Assembly (NCBI GenBank): GCA_014058105.1
Contig: JACGCM010000560.1
Coordinates: forward strand, 3,348,001 to 3,412,000
Origin: Kingdonia uniflora
Lineage: Eukaryota; Streptophyta; Magnoliopsida; Ranunculales; Circaeasteraceae
DNA: 64,000 bases
Direction of reading: 5' to 3'
Notes under the pieces: model-generated
Databases searched by the model: none
The model's input: only the letters and a program-made list of their open reading frames with translations
What the model was told of the DNA's origin: nothing
In this document: positions 33,370-44,616 of the stretch, piece after piece
How the letters are laid out: the number at the start of each line of letters is the position of its first letter
Position numbering within the stretch: the stretch's first letter is position 1
Made by a program: the position numbers and the translations under genes

Positions 33370-34703
33370 AACCGACGCGATGCTTGCCTCCTTGTCTGCT
33401 GCTTAGCAATTGGAAAATTACTAGCTTTAGATTTATTCTTCCTGATATTTCTCCTACTTAAAACATTGTGCCATTCCTCGGCTTCCTGAGTTTGATAAAC
33501 CACCTCATCCGAGTACCCATTTCCAATGTTATAACTGAATTCTGAGCCGTGACTCTCACTTTCAGAACTTCCCTCACTCTCTCCTTCCTCCTCATGAACT
33601 TAGATGGAGCTATCAACTTCTTCAACCATATCAGCCCAAGATTTGTTAACCAGACTTGCTTCTTTGTCAACTTTTTGAGAGTTAAACGAACCATCCCAAT
33701 TTCTAATCGTTCTATCCCACATTTCCACAACACCATTAAAAGTCTTGTGAGGCTGATTTGGTTGGTTGGTTGACGGAGTTTTGTCAATAATAGGCTCTTT
33801 TTGTTTATCGACATTCTTGAGCCCTGCAGCGCCTTCCTCTGTTCCCGGCTTATCCTGGTTGGCCTTAGCTATTTTCTTCCTGTTTCTTCTCTTCTTTTTT
33901 GGTTCCTTATCCGCCTCATTTTGGACGATTTTTTCTTGCTCGATTTCTTTCACCACATCTCTGTATTCAGACACAAGATGACCCACAACCTAGCAATGAG
34001 AACAAAGCTTAGGTGTACGCCCCAACTGAACCTCTTGACAGAACTCGAATCCCTCCCGTTCCACCATGATCTTGGTTGGGGCTGGTTTTGAGAAATCAAC
34101 ATCCACAAGCATCGAAGCATAGAATCCCGTGTTGCGGCATAAAGTGCTGCTATCAACTTGAACCGGATTCCCCACTGTTCTTGCCATAGACATTAGCACA
34201 TCTTCCTCCCAGTATTTAGTTCCCAATCCAGGAAATTTAACCCAAACCATGGGGTGAGTATTTTTTTGCTTGTTGATGTCGAAATCCGGAGTCCACATTG
34301 TGACTCGTAGCAATTGCCCCTCTATGTGCCAAGGACCTCCACCCCAAATTTTGAGTTTATCAGCCTCATTATCAAGTAAGATTGTAAAGTAACCTTTACC
34401 TAATGGAATAAATTGACATTTGACTACAAGCTTCCATTTGATCATTACTTCTGATCTTGCTACTGCCAGCTTCACCTTCATCAAATCAAGTCTGCCAATC
34501 AAGCTATATTTGTATCTTTCAATCCCTTTAAGGAAACCCACTTCCAGAATTCGAATAGAGGGAAAGTCACCTCTCATGGTTGGAACCGGAAGAAGACTAA
34601 GATCCATCGATTTAGGTTGGAGGAGATCAGAAAATGTTGCTTTATTAGTTCCTATGTTCAGTGCCTTGACCTTAGAGGTCACTTCCATCTCCCATAAATC
34701 CAT
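33366..34703 (-). pseudogene. L1 ORF1 (DUF4283 plus zinc knuckle)
   Basis: Starts MDLWEMEVTSKVKALN. The DUF4283 fold is visible: YKYSLIGRLDLMKVKLAVAR, CQFIPLGKGYFTILLDNEAD, GGGPWHIEGQLLRV and PMVWVKFPGLGTKYWEED. A zinc knuckle begins CSHC, is cut by a TAG, and continues VVGHLVSEY, with Y where the last Cys is expected. A basic segment (KKKRRNRKKIAKANQ) and an acidic serine-rich tail (EGSSESESHGSEF) follow. The stop TGA at 33368-33366 overlaps the ORF2 start ATG at 33369-33367. ORF1 is the RNA-binding protein of plant L1 elements. One stop and frame shifts are present. Confidence 0.8.
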
Positions 34704-34974
34704 TTGAGTGAAGATCAGTCAAACATGGAAGAAATTGGGGATGAAAGGAGCAACAATAAAATTGCCTCTAAAATCGCCTCATGCTTTTACGTCTTATGAT
34801 GCATGGAGGGTTTTTAACCCTCAGCTCAAGGTCGTGGTTTTTTACCTATTTAAAGGTTTTCCAAGCTAAATCACCTGTGTCATTTCTTATTTTTTTTTAG
34901 TTTTTTTTATAGGTACATTGGTGTAAGAGCTAATTCTGAGCCATTTCAAGCTAACGGGATTAGGCCATTACATT

Positions 34975-34992
34975 TGGCACCGTCTGTGGGAA
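34975..34992 (+). other. T1 primer-binding site
   Basis: TGGCACCGTCTGTGGGAA two bases after the LTR, one change from the TGGCGCC form typical of Tat-lineage elements. Confidence 0.75.
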
Positions 34993-35050
34993 AGAAGACA
35001 TTTCCACAATATTCTAAAGCATACATTCATTCTACTATTAATCTCTAATC

Positions 35051-36157
35051 ATGGTCACTTTCAGATGATCGGCAACCAGAATCTAGCTTGATCTTTCAGT
35101 TAAGCCGGAACAGCTTACAGAACTACTGGCGAATCTCCACGCCGAAATAGAGAAATGTAATAAGCTCGAACGTCAGTTAACTCTTGACCGAGAGCTCCGA
35201 GAGAAGGTGCTCGAAGCTAAGTGATAAGCTCGTTTGAGAACATTTAAATAACATGAAGACCAGATGATTCCATGCAGACTGTATTACAGGCTCAACGGGA
35301 TAATCAATAGGCTCCCAAAACTAGAGATCGCGATCAGATGCTAGAGACTTCTTGAATTTCTGCACAAAAAATATTGGGACCTCGAGGAGCCACCAACAAA
35401 GCTATTTCTAGAAATGTTCAGTATGAGCATCAACCATCCATTTATTTGGGCGGTGAAATTTAGTCTAATATAAGCAGAGGTCTCTGACCTTCTAAATGCC
35501 AAGAGGAAGTACAGTGACCTCAACCTCGAATTCCAGCACGTGATCGCTTGAGTAAGGGAACCGACACTCATAATCCTCAACCACCTCGCCAAGCAACTCA
35601 AGCCACATGGCAATAAGTCACACAAAATCATATGGATAAGCATATCAAAGAGTTGATTGAAGCTTAGACTCTAGGTCAATAAGACAATCTTACCAAGTTG
35701 TAAGGAAGTCCGATTGCGAAAGAGTTATTCGATATGGATGTACCGAAAGGTTTCCACACTTCGAAGATACGTAAATACAAGGGCACCGATCCAAAGGAAC
35801 ACATTCAACAACACCGTGATTAATTAGGATTGTACTCCAATCTCAACCACATTCTCTGCCATCTATTCGCAACAAGTCTACAGGGAGAGCCGCTTCGGTG
35901 GTTCCACTTTCTACCTAAAGATTCCATCTTCATATTTAATCAGCTACAGGAGCAATTCATCAAGACCTATGGTCACAACAAAGACAAGGAGGCGAATTTA
36001 TATTATCTTATTAGTCTTAAGAAATCACAAAGAGAAAAGCTCAAAGTGTTTGGAGCTAAAAAAAAAAGTACATAATTTTGATCAAAAAATAGTTGTTACT
36101 GCTCTCACCAATACGCTCCAACTCGACTGTAAGGCCAAAGAGCACAACTTCTTCGAC
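35051..36157 (+). pseudogene. gag: T1 gag, first part
   Basis: A helical leader includes HAEIEKCNKLERQLTLDREL. The capsid core begins near 35700 with SPIAKELFDMDVPKGFHTSK, KIRKYKGTDPKEHI, LCHLFATSLQGEPLRWFHFL and FNQLQEQFIKTYGH. It ends with EHNFFD at the F1 insertion. Several stops occur in the leader. Confidence 0.75.
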
Positions 36158-36725
36158 TGATCGAGGATGATCTAGGGACATTTTGAGGTGAACTCGTATG
36201 CGAAGAATGTAATTTTCGCAAAGTCGTTTGAGCGAGGTTTAGAGTCGCTTGAACGACCCTTTTCTAACTCGTTCGAATGACTCCTTATTTTCGTTCGAGC
36301 GACCAATATTTAATCCCTTTGAATTTTGGCCCATAGAAAAATTTCGTTCGAACGAGCTTGGATGCCGTTCGAATGAGTTGTCATGTTTCTAGGTCTTTAG
36401 ACCAATTAGCGTAACGTCGTTCGAACGGGCTTAGATTTCATTTGAATGAGCTTGGCGTAGGTTGTTATTCTAAGATGCGGGTTTTCCTCGAGATTCATTC
36501 TACTGGTATTTTTAGTTCCCTAGTATATAAAGGGACTTAGGTTATTATTTTTAATTTATATTAGTTTAATAAAAGTTATGAAGAAGAAGCTTAGGGTTTA
36601 GAGTAATTCCGTTGTAATTAACTTCGTTTAGCAATTAAAGCTCTTAAAGTGATTTTTCCCAACCGATTTTGGTGTTTTTCGTACTTTTTTGCTAACTAGG
36701 GTTTTTCTATTCATATTGTGGATTA
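36158..36725 (+). repeat. F1 5' LTR
   Basis: A 568-bp LTR from TGATCGAGGATG to GGATTA with a TTCGAACGA-type cluster at 36219-36470. TGGTATC, a partial initiator-Met primer site, follows at 36728. Confidence 0.82.
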
Positions 36726-36773
36726 AGTGGTATCTGTTTTCCAGTTACGATTATTGGGGTTTGATTATGGTTT

Positions 36774-37860
36774 ATGGTCTTTACACGTGACTGTCTCAAG
36801 CAGACGAAGGAGAAGTTAGTGAGTCTGTTGAAGATTCATCGAAAAACTAATTCGAAGAAGAAAGATGATTTGGAGATGGATGATTCTAACGATCGACTTA
36901 CGACTTTGGAAACGACAGTTTATAACCTAACTTCTACTGTAGGAGAGTTGGTAAAACAATTGCATCTTACAAACCTTGTGAAGGCTTTCGCTTTGGCGAC
37001 ACGGTGAGGCTGCTTGAGGAAAAATGGGTTATGGAAGTGGATGGAGACATGGATAATACAAAGATAGATAGTGATTCTAGTGATGCCAAATCCGTCAAGA
37101 AACGCTCAGGTTTTGGTAAGTCAATGAATCCTATACGTAATCTTCGTATTGACTTTAAAATTGAAATTCCGGTATTCGATGGTTCAGTCGATGTCGTGAA
37201 GTTGGATAATTGGTTAGATGGGTTAGAGACCTATTTTCATGTTTATGAATTTTCCAACGCTCAGAAAATTTGTTTCTTTACTTTGAAATTTGTAAGTCAT
37301 TCACTAACGTGGTTGAAATCCTATTAGAAACACCACGTAGTAGGAAGTTTGAGTTGGAAAGAATTCAAGGTTTTGGTGAGGAAGCAATTTTATCCAATTG
37401 GGTATGAGCATGAGCGATGGTACAAATGGCACAATTTGCGCCAAAGGTCTGGGCAATCCGTATAATAGTTCACTACAGAGATTCATAACCAAGCGTTGGT
37501 TTTGGATATTAATGTAGATGAGTACGAGGTGTTCATAAAATATATGGGAGGTTTGTCGGAGTCTATTAGAAGAGAATTAAGCTCTTTATTGTAGAAAATA
37601 TCGAGGATGCCACCGTTAAAGAAATTGCCTTTGAAGGCAAGTACTTGAAGAGTAATAAGAAAGACGATAAGAATAAGTCGGGGTATAGGTCTACTTGGAA
37701 GTATGATTAGAAAGGAGAGGCCAAAGAAGAGGGGCCTTCATCCAAGAGGAATATCTGTAGTCATTGTAAGGTTAATGGGAACATTTTAGATAAATGTTGG
37801 AAACTTCACCTGGAGCTTAGGCCGAAGGAGGAGAGGGGCAAGAAAGAAAAATGTGTACTG
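36774..37860 (+). pseudogene. gag: F1 gag
   Basis: Opens with CLKQTKEKLVSLLKIHRKTN and LTTLETTVYNLTSTVGELVK, a likely coiled coil. The capsid core follows: FKIEIPVFDGSVDVVKLDN, WLDGLETYFHVYEF and, after a stop at 37325, SWKEFKVLVRKQFYPIGYE. A knuckle near 37750, ICSHCKVNGNILDKCWKLH, has N where the zinc-binding His of CX2CX4HX4C belongs. A frameshift near 37005 and several stops break the frame. Confidence 0.75.
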
Positions 37861-40800
37861 GCCGTAACGATTGTGGATCTTACGGATTTAGATAAGCAAA
37901 ATCCTAAGCTTACTCTAATGTTTAAGCAACCTACAACTATTGATGAGGTGAGGTGGAAATATCATTTTTATGTTAGCATTCAAGTAAAGCAGAGCTTAAT
38001 CGAGGCCATCATTAATCCGAGTAGTCAGAAGAATTTAATTTTTGAGGCTGTGGTAGAGAAGATGGGCTTGACTACTGTGGCTCATCCTAAGCTATATAGT
38101 TTGGGCTGAATTCAAAAAAATGCAGAGTTGAAGATTATAGAGTAGTGTACGTTTAAGTTTGCGATTACTGAGAAGTTTATTAATGAAGTAACATGTGAGG
38201 TGATTCCGCTGGACGTGTGTCAAGTCATCTTGGGTAGCCCTTATCTTTGGGACCGAGATGCAATCCTTTATCGTAAAGCTCACAAGTATCGTCTTGTGAA
38301 GGATGGGATGGAGCTTCATATCAATGCGTGCAAGGAACATCTCACTACCAATAATTTAGTAACAGTGACTCCAGCGAAGAGGTTGGTTAATTCGAGCGGC
38401 AAATTTGTATTGTCCTTGGTACGACCAGTTCAAGAGGGTCCGTCGGCTAAGATATTGTCTACTTTGGCAATGTCTCCTAAGTAATAAATTGATATGGGGA
38501 AGTTACAAGAGGAGTATAAAGACTTATTTCTGGGCATAGAAGGGATGCCGCGTAAGAGGGATGTGGAGCATGATATCACCTTGGTGAATGGTGAGCCACT
38601 ACCCAATATTAGGTAATATTTGACTTCTGTTACAGAGTCTGATAAGATCAAGAAATAGGTACATGAACTCCTGGAGAAAGGAGTTATTAATCCAAGTTGC
38701 TCACTTTGTGGTTTACCAGTATTATTGGTGTCAAAGAAGGATGGGTCTTGGGGGATGTGTTTAGATTATTGGGCGCTGAAGAAGATTATTATGAAGAATC
38801 ATTATCCACTTCCATGGATTGATGAGCATTTAGATGAGTTACAGACGGCTTGGTTTTTCACCAAGTTGGATCTTAAGTTGGGTTACCATCAAGTTAGAAT
38901 TTGAGAAGAAGATACTTGGAAGACAACGTTTAAGACCAAACATGGCCTATTTGAGTGGTTGGTGGTTCCCTTTGGGTTAAGCAATGCTCCGACAATGTTT
39001 ATGTATTTAATGAATGAGGTACTTCGTGCTTTGATTAATGATTTTGTGATTGTGTATTTGGATGATATCTTAATATATAGTCGTACATGGGAGGAGCACC
39101 TTGGGCATTTAAGCAAGGTATAGGGCGTTTTGCGATCACAACAACTTTTTCTAAACGGGAAGAAGTGCGAGTTTAGGAAGAGGGAGCTGGTTTATTTAGG
39201 ATTTACTAATTGGCCTCGACCCCTTACAGTGATGGAAGTGAGGAGTTTTATGGGTTCTTGTCAGTACTTACAAAAGTTCATTCGGTACTTTTCACAAATA
39301 GCCGTACCTTAACATTCTTTGAGGAAGACCGGAGTACAATTTTTGTGGGAAGAACACCATGAGAAGACTTTTATGTTATTGAAGAGCAAGATTACGGATG
39401 CACCAGTGTTAGCATTGCCCAATTTGCAGCGGTCTTTTGATGTTGAGATAGATGCGTTAGACTATGTATTGGGGATAATTCTTTTACAGGATGGGTAGCC
39501 GATTTCTTACAATTATGAGATGTTTACAGGAGTAGTACGTAACTATCCTATCTACGATAAGGAATTTTACATATTATATCAATCAGTAAAACATTGGCAG
39601 AGTTACTTATTGGGGAAGGAAGTTGTGGTATATTCTGATCACAAACCATTGTAGTTCTTATCTACGCAGTCCAATCTACAACAAGCTTGCCATATGAAGT
39701 GGAGGTTGTACCTTTAGCAGTTTACCTTATTGATCAAGTATAAAAAAGGAGTGGACAACAAAATGGCTAATATGTTATCTCGACCTCTAATACCAACTAT
39801 TTATGCTTTGCTGGTAGCTATGGAGATCTAGCCTATTGTTTCTTCTGAGTACGTTTCAGGGTATGATGATGACAAGGTGCTCAGTGTGATTCACAAGAAG
39901 TTGCTACAATGCAAGACATACGAGTATGTTTTGAAGGATGGTTTGATTTACAGGGGCAATCTACAATGTATTCTAGAGGGTGGAAACCGTTTGCATTGGA
40001 TTCGAGTGGCACATTGTTCCCGGGTGGCAGGTCATTTATGGGTTGAGAAGACTCTTTTAAATTTGCAATGTTATGTCTATTGGCCAAATATACAAGTGGA
40101 TGTTGCTCGTGTGGTTCGTGGTTGTGTGTTATGCAACACATCGAAGCCTTCCAATAGGAAGATAGGACTGTACTTACCATTACCAGTTCCTAGTCGACTT
40201 TGGGAGAACTTTTTGCTAGATTTTATGGGTGGTTTTCCCATGACCATGTGTAAAAATGACTATTTCTTTTTGGTGGTGGATCGATTCAATAAGATGATTG
40301 TTCTTATTCCATGAGAGAAGACAGTCACCAGGGAAGGAACAACGTGATTGTTTTTCAGAGACGTCTGGAGGTATTTTGGGCTCCTTTCTTCTATTGTTTA
40401 TGATAAGGATAACCGCTTTTTGGGGCATTTCTGGAGATCGTTATGGGGGATGATGGACACTAAGTTGAAGAGAAGTACCGCTTTTCATTCGCAGACTGAC
40501 GGGCAAACAGAGGTAGTTAATCACACTTTGGTACATTTATTATGGGGATTCCATTCTAGGCAACCTAAGACTTGGGATGAGAGTTTTCCATATCTACAGT
40601 TTGCGTTCAACCAGGCAATTCATGGTTTCACTTTGAAGTCTCCATTTGAAGTTTGTTTGGGGTAGTTACCGCAAATCCCTTTTGATTAGGCATTTAGTCT
40701 TGGCGACAAGACGGTGTCAGGGAATGAGGAAGAGGAGCAGGTTAAAGCTTAGCGTTTCATTAAGAAGATAATCAAGGTTTATGAAGTGGTTGAAGCATAG

Positions 40801-41240
40801 TTGAAGAAGACTCAAGCAAAGTTTAAGGCTCACCACGACAAGCATCGAGTTGAGGGGGAAAGTATGAAACTTAAACCTATCCGCTATGGTCCATTTTTGA
40901 TACTCAAGAAGATTGGCGAAAATGCATTCCAGTTAGATTGGCCACCTTTCGTGAAGATGTATTCGGTGATTAATGTTGAGCATTTGAATTGCTTGAGCCA
41001 TTTCTTTTAGATGAAGACTCCACAATCAACACTCACCTACCATTAGCTGATGACTTATGGATGGAAGGAAAAGATCCATTGTAGGGGGATGGTATTTTAG
41101 AGAGGAAAGTTCATACTACAAGACGGGGTGGTATTGAATAATTTCGAGTTGGAAAGAAGGGTCAGCTACCTAGTAAGTCGAAGTGGTATAGCAAGGAAAT
41201 GGGCAACGCCACATTTCCACATCTCCAGTTCTAGCTTGAG
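37861..41240 (+). pseudogene. pol: F1 pol: protease, RT, RNase H, integrase
   Basis: Protease region: AIINPSSQKNLIFEAVVEKM, so the D-(S/T/P)-G core is altered to NPS, then VILGSPYLWDRDAI. RT (38650-39310): [54 protein letters not shown] and [13 protein letters not shown] with YLDD intact. RNase H: FDVEIDALDYVLGIIL, VVVYSDHKPL. Integrase (39720-40670): KGVDNKMANMLSRPL, VRGCVLCNTSKPSNR, LLDFMGGFPMTM, DYFFLVVDRFNKM, YDKDNRFLGHFW, then STAFHSQTDGQTEVVNHTLV. C-terminal part: MKLKPIRYGPFLILKKIGEN and a degenerate chromodomain-like tail up to about 41240. Around ten in-frame stops make it non-functional, but the domain order is complete. Confidence 0.87.
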
Positions 41241-41272
41241 CAGGAGTTCAAGGCTCTTAAAGGGGGGAGCCA

Positions 41273-41867
41273 TGATCCAGGAGGATCTAGGGACGTTTTG
41301 AGGTGAACTTGTATGTGAAGAATGAAATTATCGTAAAGTCGTTAGAATGAGATTTAGAGTCGTTCGAACGACTCTTTTCCAACTCCCTGGAATTTGGCTC
41401 AGGAACCCAAGTCATTCGAACGACTCCCTATTTTCGTTCGAACGACCAATGTTCAATCCCCTGAAATTTGGGCCCATAGATAAATTTCATTCCAATGAGC
41501 TTGGATGCCGCTCGAACGAGTTGTCATGTTTCTAGGGTTTAAGGCCAATTAGCGTAACGTCGTTCGAACGGGCTTGGATGCCGTTCGAACGAGCTTGGCG
41601 CAGGTTGTTATTCTGAGATATGGGTTTGCCTCGATATCCATTCTACTGGTATTTTTAGTTTCCTAGTATATAAAGGGACTTAGGTTACTTTTTTAGTTTA
41701 TGCTAGTTTAATAAAGTTCAAAGGAGGAAGCCTAGGGTTTTGAGTAATTCCATTGTAATTAACTTCATTTAAGAAATTGAAGCTCCTAAAGGGATTTTTC
41801 CTAACCGATTTTTGTGTTCTTCGTACTTTTCTGTTAACTAAGGTTTATCTATTTGTATTGTGGATTA
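41273..41867 (+). repeat. F1 3' LTR
   Basis: A 595-bp LTR beginning TGATCCAGGAGG after the polypurine tract AAAGGGGGGAGCCA (41259-41272) and ending GGATTA. Confidence 0.85.
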
Positions 41868-41872
41868 TCAAC

Positions 41873-42560
41873 AAACCCGCAACCTTGGAGGATATGATCA
41901 CCAAGGTCTATGGGTATGTCAACTTGGAAAGGATGATGTCCGAAATGCATAAATCTACTAAATCTATCCTAACCACAATAGGTCCACCTACAGAACAAAA
42001 TATTGACTTGAAGGAGGATCAGGGTGATCACAAGCATTCCAAGGGAAACACTGATAACCCTAAGAAAGGTAGTACATTACCCAAACCGGTCCTCCCTAAG
42101 ATGAATGTTAGAATATCTGTAGTTTTTCCAATTCTATCTAAGGATAAGCTATACCTCCCATCTCAGCCATTGAAACTAATCGAAAGCTGCCCGTACTGCA
42201 TGCATCACAGGTAAATTATCATGCTACTGATAACTGCTATACTTAATAGAGGCTGTTGGAATTCATTTTTATAGATGGGCAGATGTACAAATACATTATC
42301 GACCTAGAATCCTACTTAGATGGCAACTATAAGAAGAACCTCGAAGTAGTCCAGGTCGAGGATCAAGTGGAGGAGAAACATCTTTACCATATATACCACA
42401 TCAACATGATAGCGATTCATGTGTTCAACAACGCTTGCTGATTCAAGTGCTGGAGACTATCATAAAGTTGCAATCTCACACCTCAAGATATAGAAGCCAA
42501 GCTTCTACCTGAGTCGAGCAATCGCCATCTTGAGATTTTATTCAAAGATTGTGACATAAG
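41873..42560 (+). pseudogene. gag: T1 gag, second part
   Basis: Resumes after F1 with KPATLEDMITKVYGYVNLER, the expected continuation of the capsid domain. Then CPYCMHHR and a shifted-frame NYHATDNCYTL form the zinc-knuckle-like motif, followed by GQMYKYIIDLESYLDGNYKK. The last segment is equivalent to T2's GQLHQYVADLPGYLDGSYLK. Confidence 0.75.
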
Positions 42561-42599
42561 TCATGAAATTTTTTTGCATCATGATACATTTGTCATAAT

Positions 42600-42961
42600 G
42601 CCCAAGATGAAGAAATTATTCATGCATGCATACAATGATAATCGATACTAGAAACGGTATTGAGATTCTCTTTCAAAACACAATCGATCAGGTGGGATCG
42701 GCCGATCAAGTCATTCCTAGCGACACCGATATCAGTGGATTTAATGGTTGCAAAGAAGAACGTTTAGGCAAGATCATCTTACCTATCACCGCTAGACTAG
42801 CCACAATCGACGTCATCTTCTACGTCATCAACGCCAAATCTCGTTATCTCAAGATTATGGGCCACAAATGGATTCCCAACATTGAAGCAATTGCTTCCAC
42901 TTATCATCAAGCACTCCACTTCAAACACAATGATGGTATCTATAAAATTAAAGGCAGTTAA
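42600..42961 (+). pseudogene. T1 aspartic protease
   Basis: MIIDTRNGIEILFQNTIDQV carries DTR in place of the catalytic DTG. Later GKIILPITARL, FYVINAKSRYLKIMG and WIPNIEAIASTYHQAL match the Tat protease. The rest of the frame is open to the stop at 42959, but the active-site glycine is lost. Confidence 0.7.
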
Positions 42962-43129
42962 AAGCCTTCTCGAGGTTGCGAGAAAACTATTTCTGCCATT
43001 CTAGATACCTCAGGAAATTACGCTGCATTGCAATTATATAAAGTTGGTCATAGCGATGATTAGCCATCTACAGAAGAGCCTACAAAATACATCAACATTG
43101 ATTGACCCAGCAGAGGTACTTATATTGGT

Positions 43130-44616
43130 ACCAAGCTGGTCCAACACGATTGGGATGCTCTAATTCAATTCTTACAAATAAATCGAGACATCTTTGCGTG
43201 GATTTTCAAAGAGATGCCTGGGGTCAATCCGACCAAGGCATGTTACAAATTGGCCATCAACATCAATGCCACAGCGGTTAAACAGAAACAACGACGACTC
43301 TCACCTCGTCTGCGAGATGAAGTCAACATTGATATTGAGAAATTCAACATCATTCGAGAAGCCAAGTATCTAGATTGGATATCCAACATCGTTGCTATTT
43401 CAAAGAAGAATGGAAAGGTCCAAGTTTTGTAGATTTTAGCGATGTAAACAAACATACTTTAAAGGACAGTTTCCCTCTTCCCATCATCCATTAAATTTTT
43501 GATTCCACGGTAGGTCACGAACTCCTATCTATGATGGACGCTACTTCTGGATACTGTAGTAGCTTACTCGCAGCCTTCAAGAACAAGCCGAATACTCGAA
43601 GGCTACATTGAAGCCTACTAAGAGACTAGAAGCCCAGTAATGCAGTATTAAAGTCCACGAAGTCTCTCAAGAGTACCGAACATTTGAATACCGCACCAAA
43701 GCTAGTCAAAACCAAAGACAGACAGTCGGCCATTACTAATCCCAGAAGGGCTTCGACCATAGTAAAGCATGGCCGAAGGCAGATGGACCGGACATCCGGC
43801 TCACCAGACTATTCAGTGAAAATGAGCCACCAAACAACTGTAGTGTCAAAACTGACTCCTTGTATAAAATAGCTATCCCAAAGATTATACATGTAATCTG
43901 AACCCCCCATGATGACTTACCCCTTTCCTATCTCCAATAAATAAGAAAATGAGGACATGATGGAGGGGTTAGAGAAACTCTGCCTAAGAAACCTCTAAAA
44001 GATTACCCTTGAATATCTTGTAATCACCTCCATACCCGAACTATCATCTTAATCAATATACATACCAATCTATCTTCAAATCCACACTAGAGGTCGTGGA
44101 ATACCCAATTCATGGACTCCACACAAGTATGTTTGTATAGTAAACTAGTTCATTATTGTCTTATATGTTTGCCAAAACCTCTAGCCGAAGAGAACCTCTG
44201 TAGAGTAAGAGCTAGTTTCCCCACTACAAAACCTGGCCCCTAAAGATATAATCAAATTCCTCTCTTGGAAGAAGTTTAAGAAAAGACTACTTTCATCACT
44301 GAAAGAGGACTTTACTGCTACAAAGTCATGCCTTTCGGACTCAAGAATGCAGACGCGACTAATTAACGGTTAATGACGACTATGTTCAAAGAACATCTCG
44401 GGAAAATCATTGAAGTCTACATCGATGATCTCTTGTGCAGGAGCATACAATTAAACAACCACATCACAGATCTAACCACAATATTCAACCTTCTGCGATC
44501 CTTTAGAATACGACTCAATCTTGATAAGTGTCAATTCGGAGTATATTCAGGCCAATTCCTTGGCCATCTAATCAACAAGAAGGGGATTGAGGCCAACCCA
44601 AATCAAATTCGGGCTG
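43130..44616 (+). pseudogene. T1 reverse transcriptase, split by a solo LTR and 3'-truncated
   Basis: Part one (43130-43554): RDIFAWIFKEMPGVNPTKAC, FNIIREAKYLDWISNIVA, VAISKKNGKV and a degenerate MMDATSGY. Part two (44245-44616): GLYCYKVMPFGLKNADATN, FKEHLGKIIEVYIDDLLC with the YIDD catalytic pair intact, and LDKCQFGVYSGQFLGHLINK then KGIEANPNQIRA. From 44617 the same frame runs into unrelated gag sequence, so the thumb, RNase H and integrase are missing. Confidence 0.8.
43555..44228 (+). mobile_element. Solo LTR inserted in T1 RT
   Basis: Starts TGTAGTAGC and ends CCACTACA (TGTAG/CTACA ends), about 674 bp. It has a TATAAAATAG box near 43865 and no coding sequence. Flanks GATAC (43550-43554) and GATAT (44245-44249) fit a duplicated site in the SGYNQ codons. 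Sixteen extra bases (44229-44244) containing TGGCCCC remain after the LTR and may be a primer-site remnant from an imperfect recombination. Confidence 0.65.

Larger units (their letters stand above)
29169..34810 (-). mobile_element. L1-type LINE, near full length
   Basis: Minus-strand element with ORF1 (34703-33366), ORF2 (33369-29259) and a short A tract at its 3' end (TTTTTTTT at 29169-29176 on the plus strand). It sits inside the T1 5' LTR. The 5' limit near 34810 is where LTR homology resumes. No clear target duplication was found. It has fewer disruptions than the Ty3 elements around it, which fits its being a later insertion. Confidence 0.85.
28760..34972 (+). repeat. T1 5' LTR, interrupted by the L1 LINE
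   Basis: Positions 28760-29168 match 53015-53440, and about 34811-34972 match 53448-53600. Both LTRs share AAGCAATAAAAGTTACTG just before the break and end in CCATTACA. Confidence 0.75.
36158..41867 (+). mobile_element. Full-length Ty3 element F1 (F family)
   Basis: LTRs at 36158-36725 and 41273-41867 have matching starts (TGATC-AGGA-GATCTAGGGAC) and ends (GGATTA). The flanks TCGAC (36153-36157) and TCAAC (41868-41872) are a 5-bp target duplication with one change. The T1 gag frame continues across the junction. Gag and a single pol order (protease, RT, RNase H, integrase) fill the 4.5-kb interior. F1 is the better-preserved copy of the family of which F2 is the older one. Confidence 0.88.
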
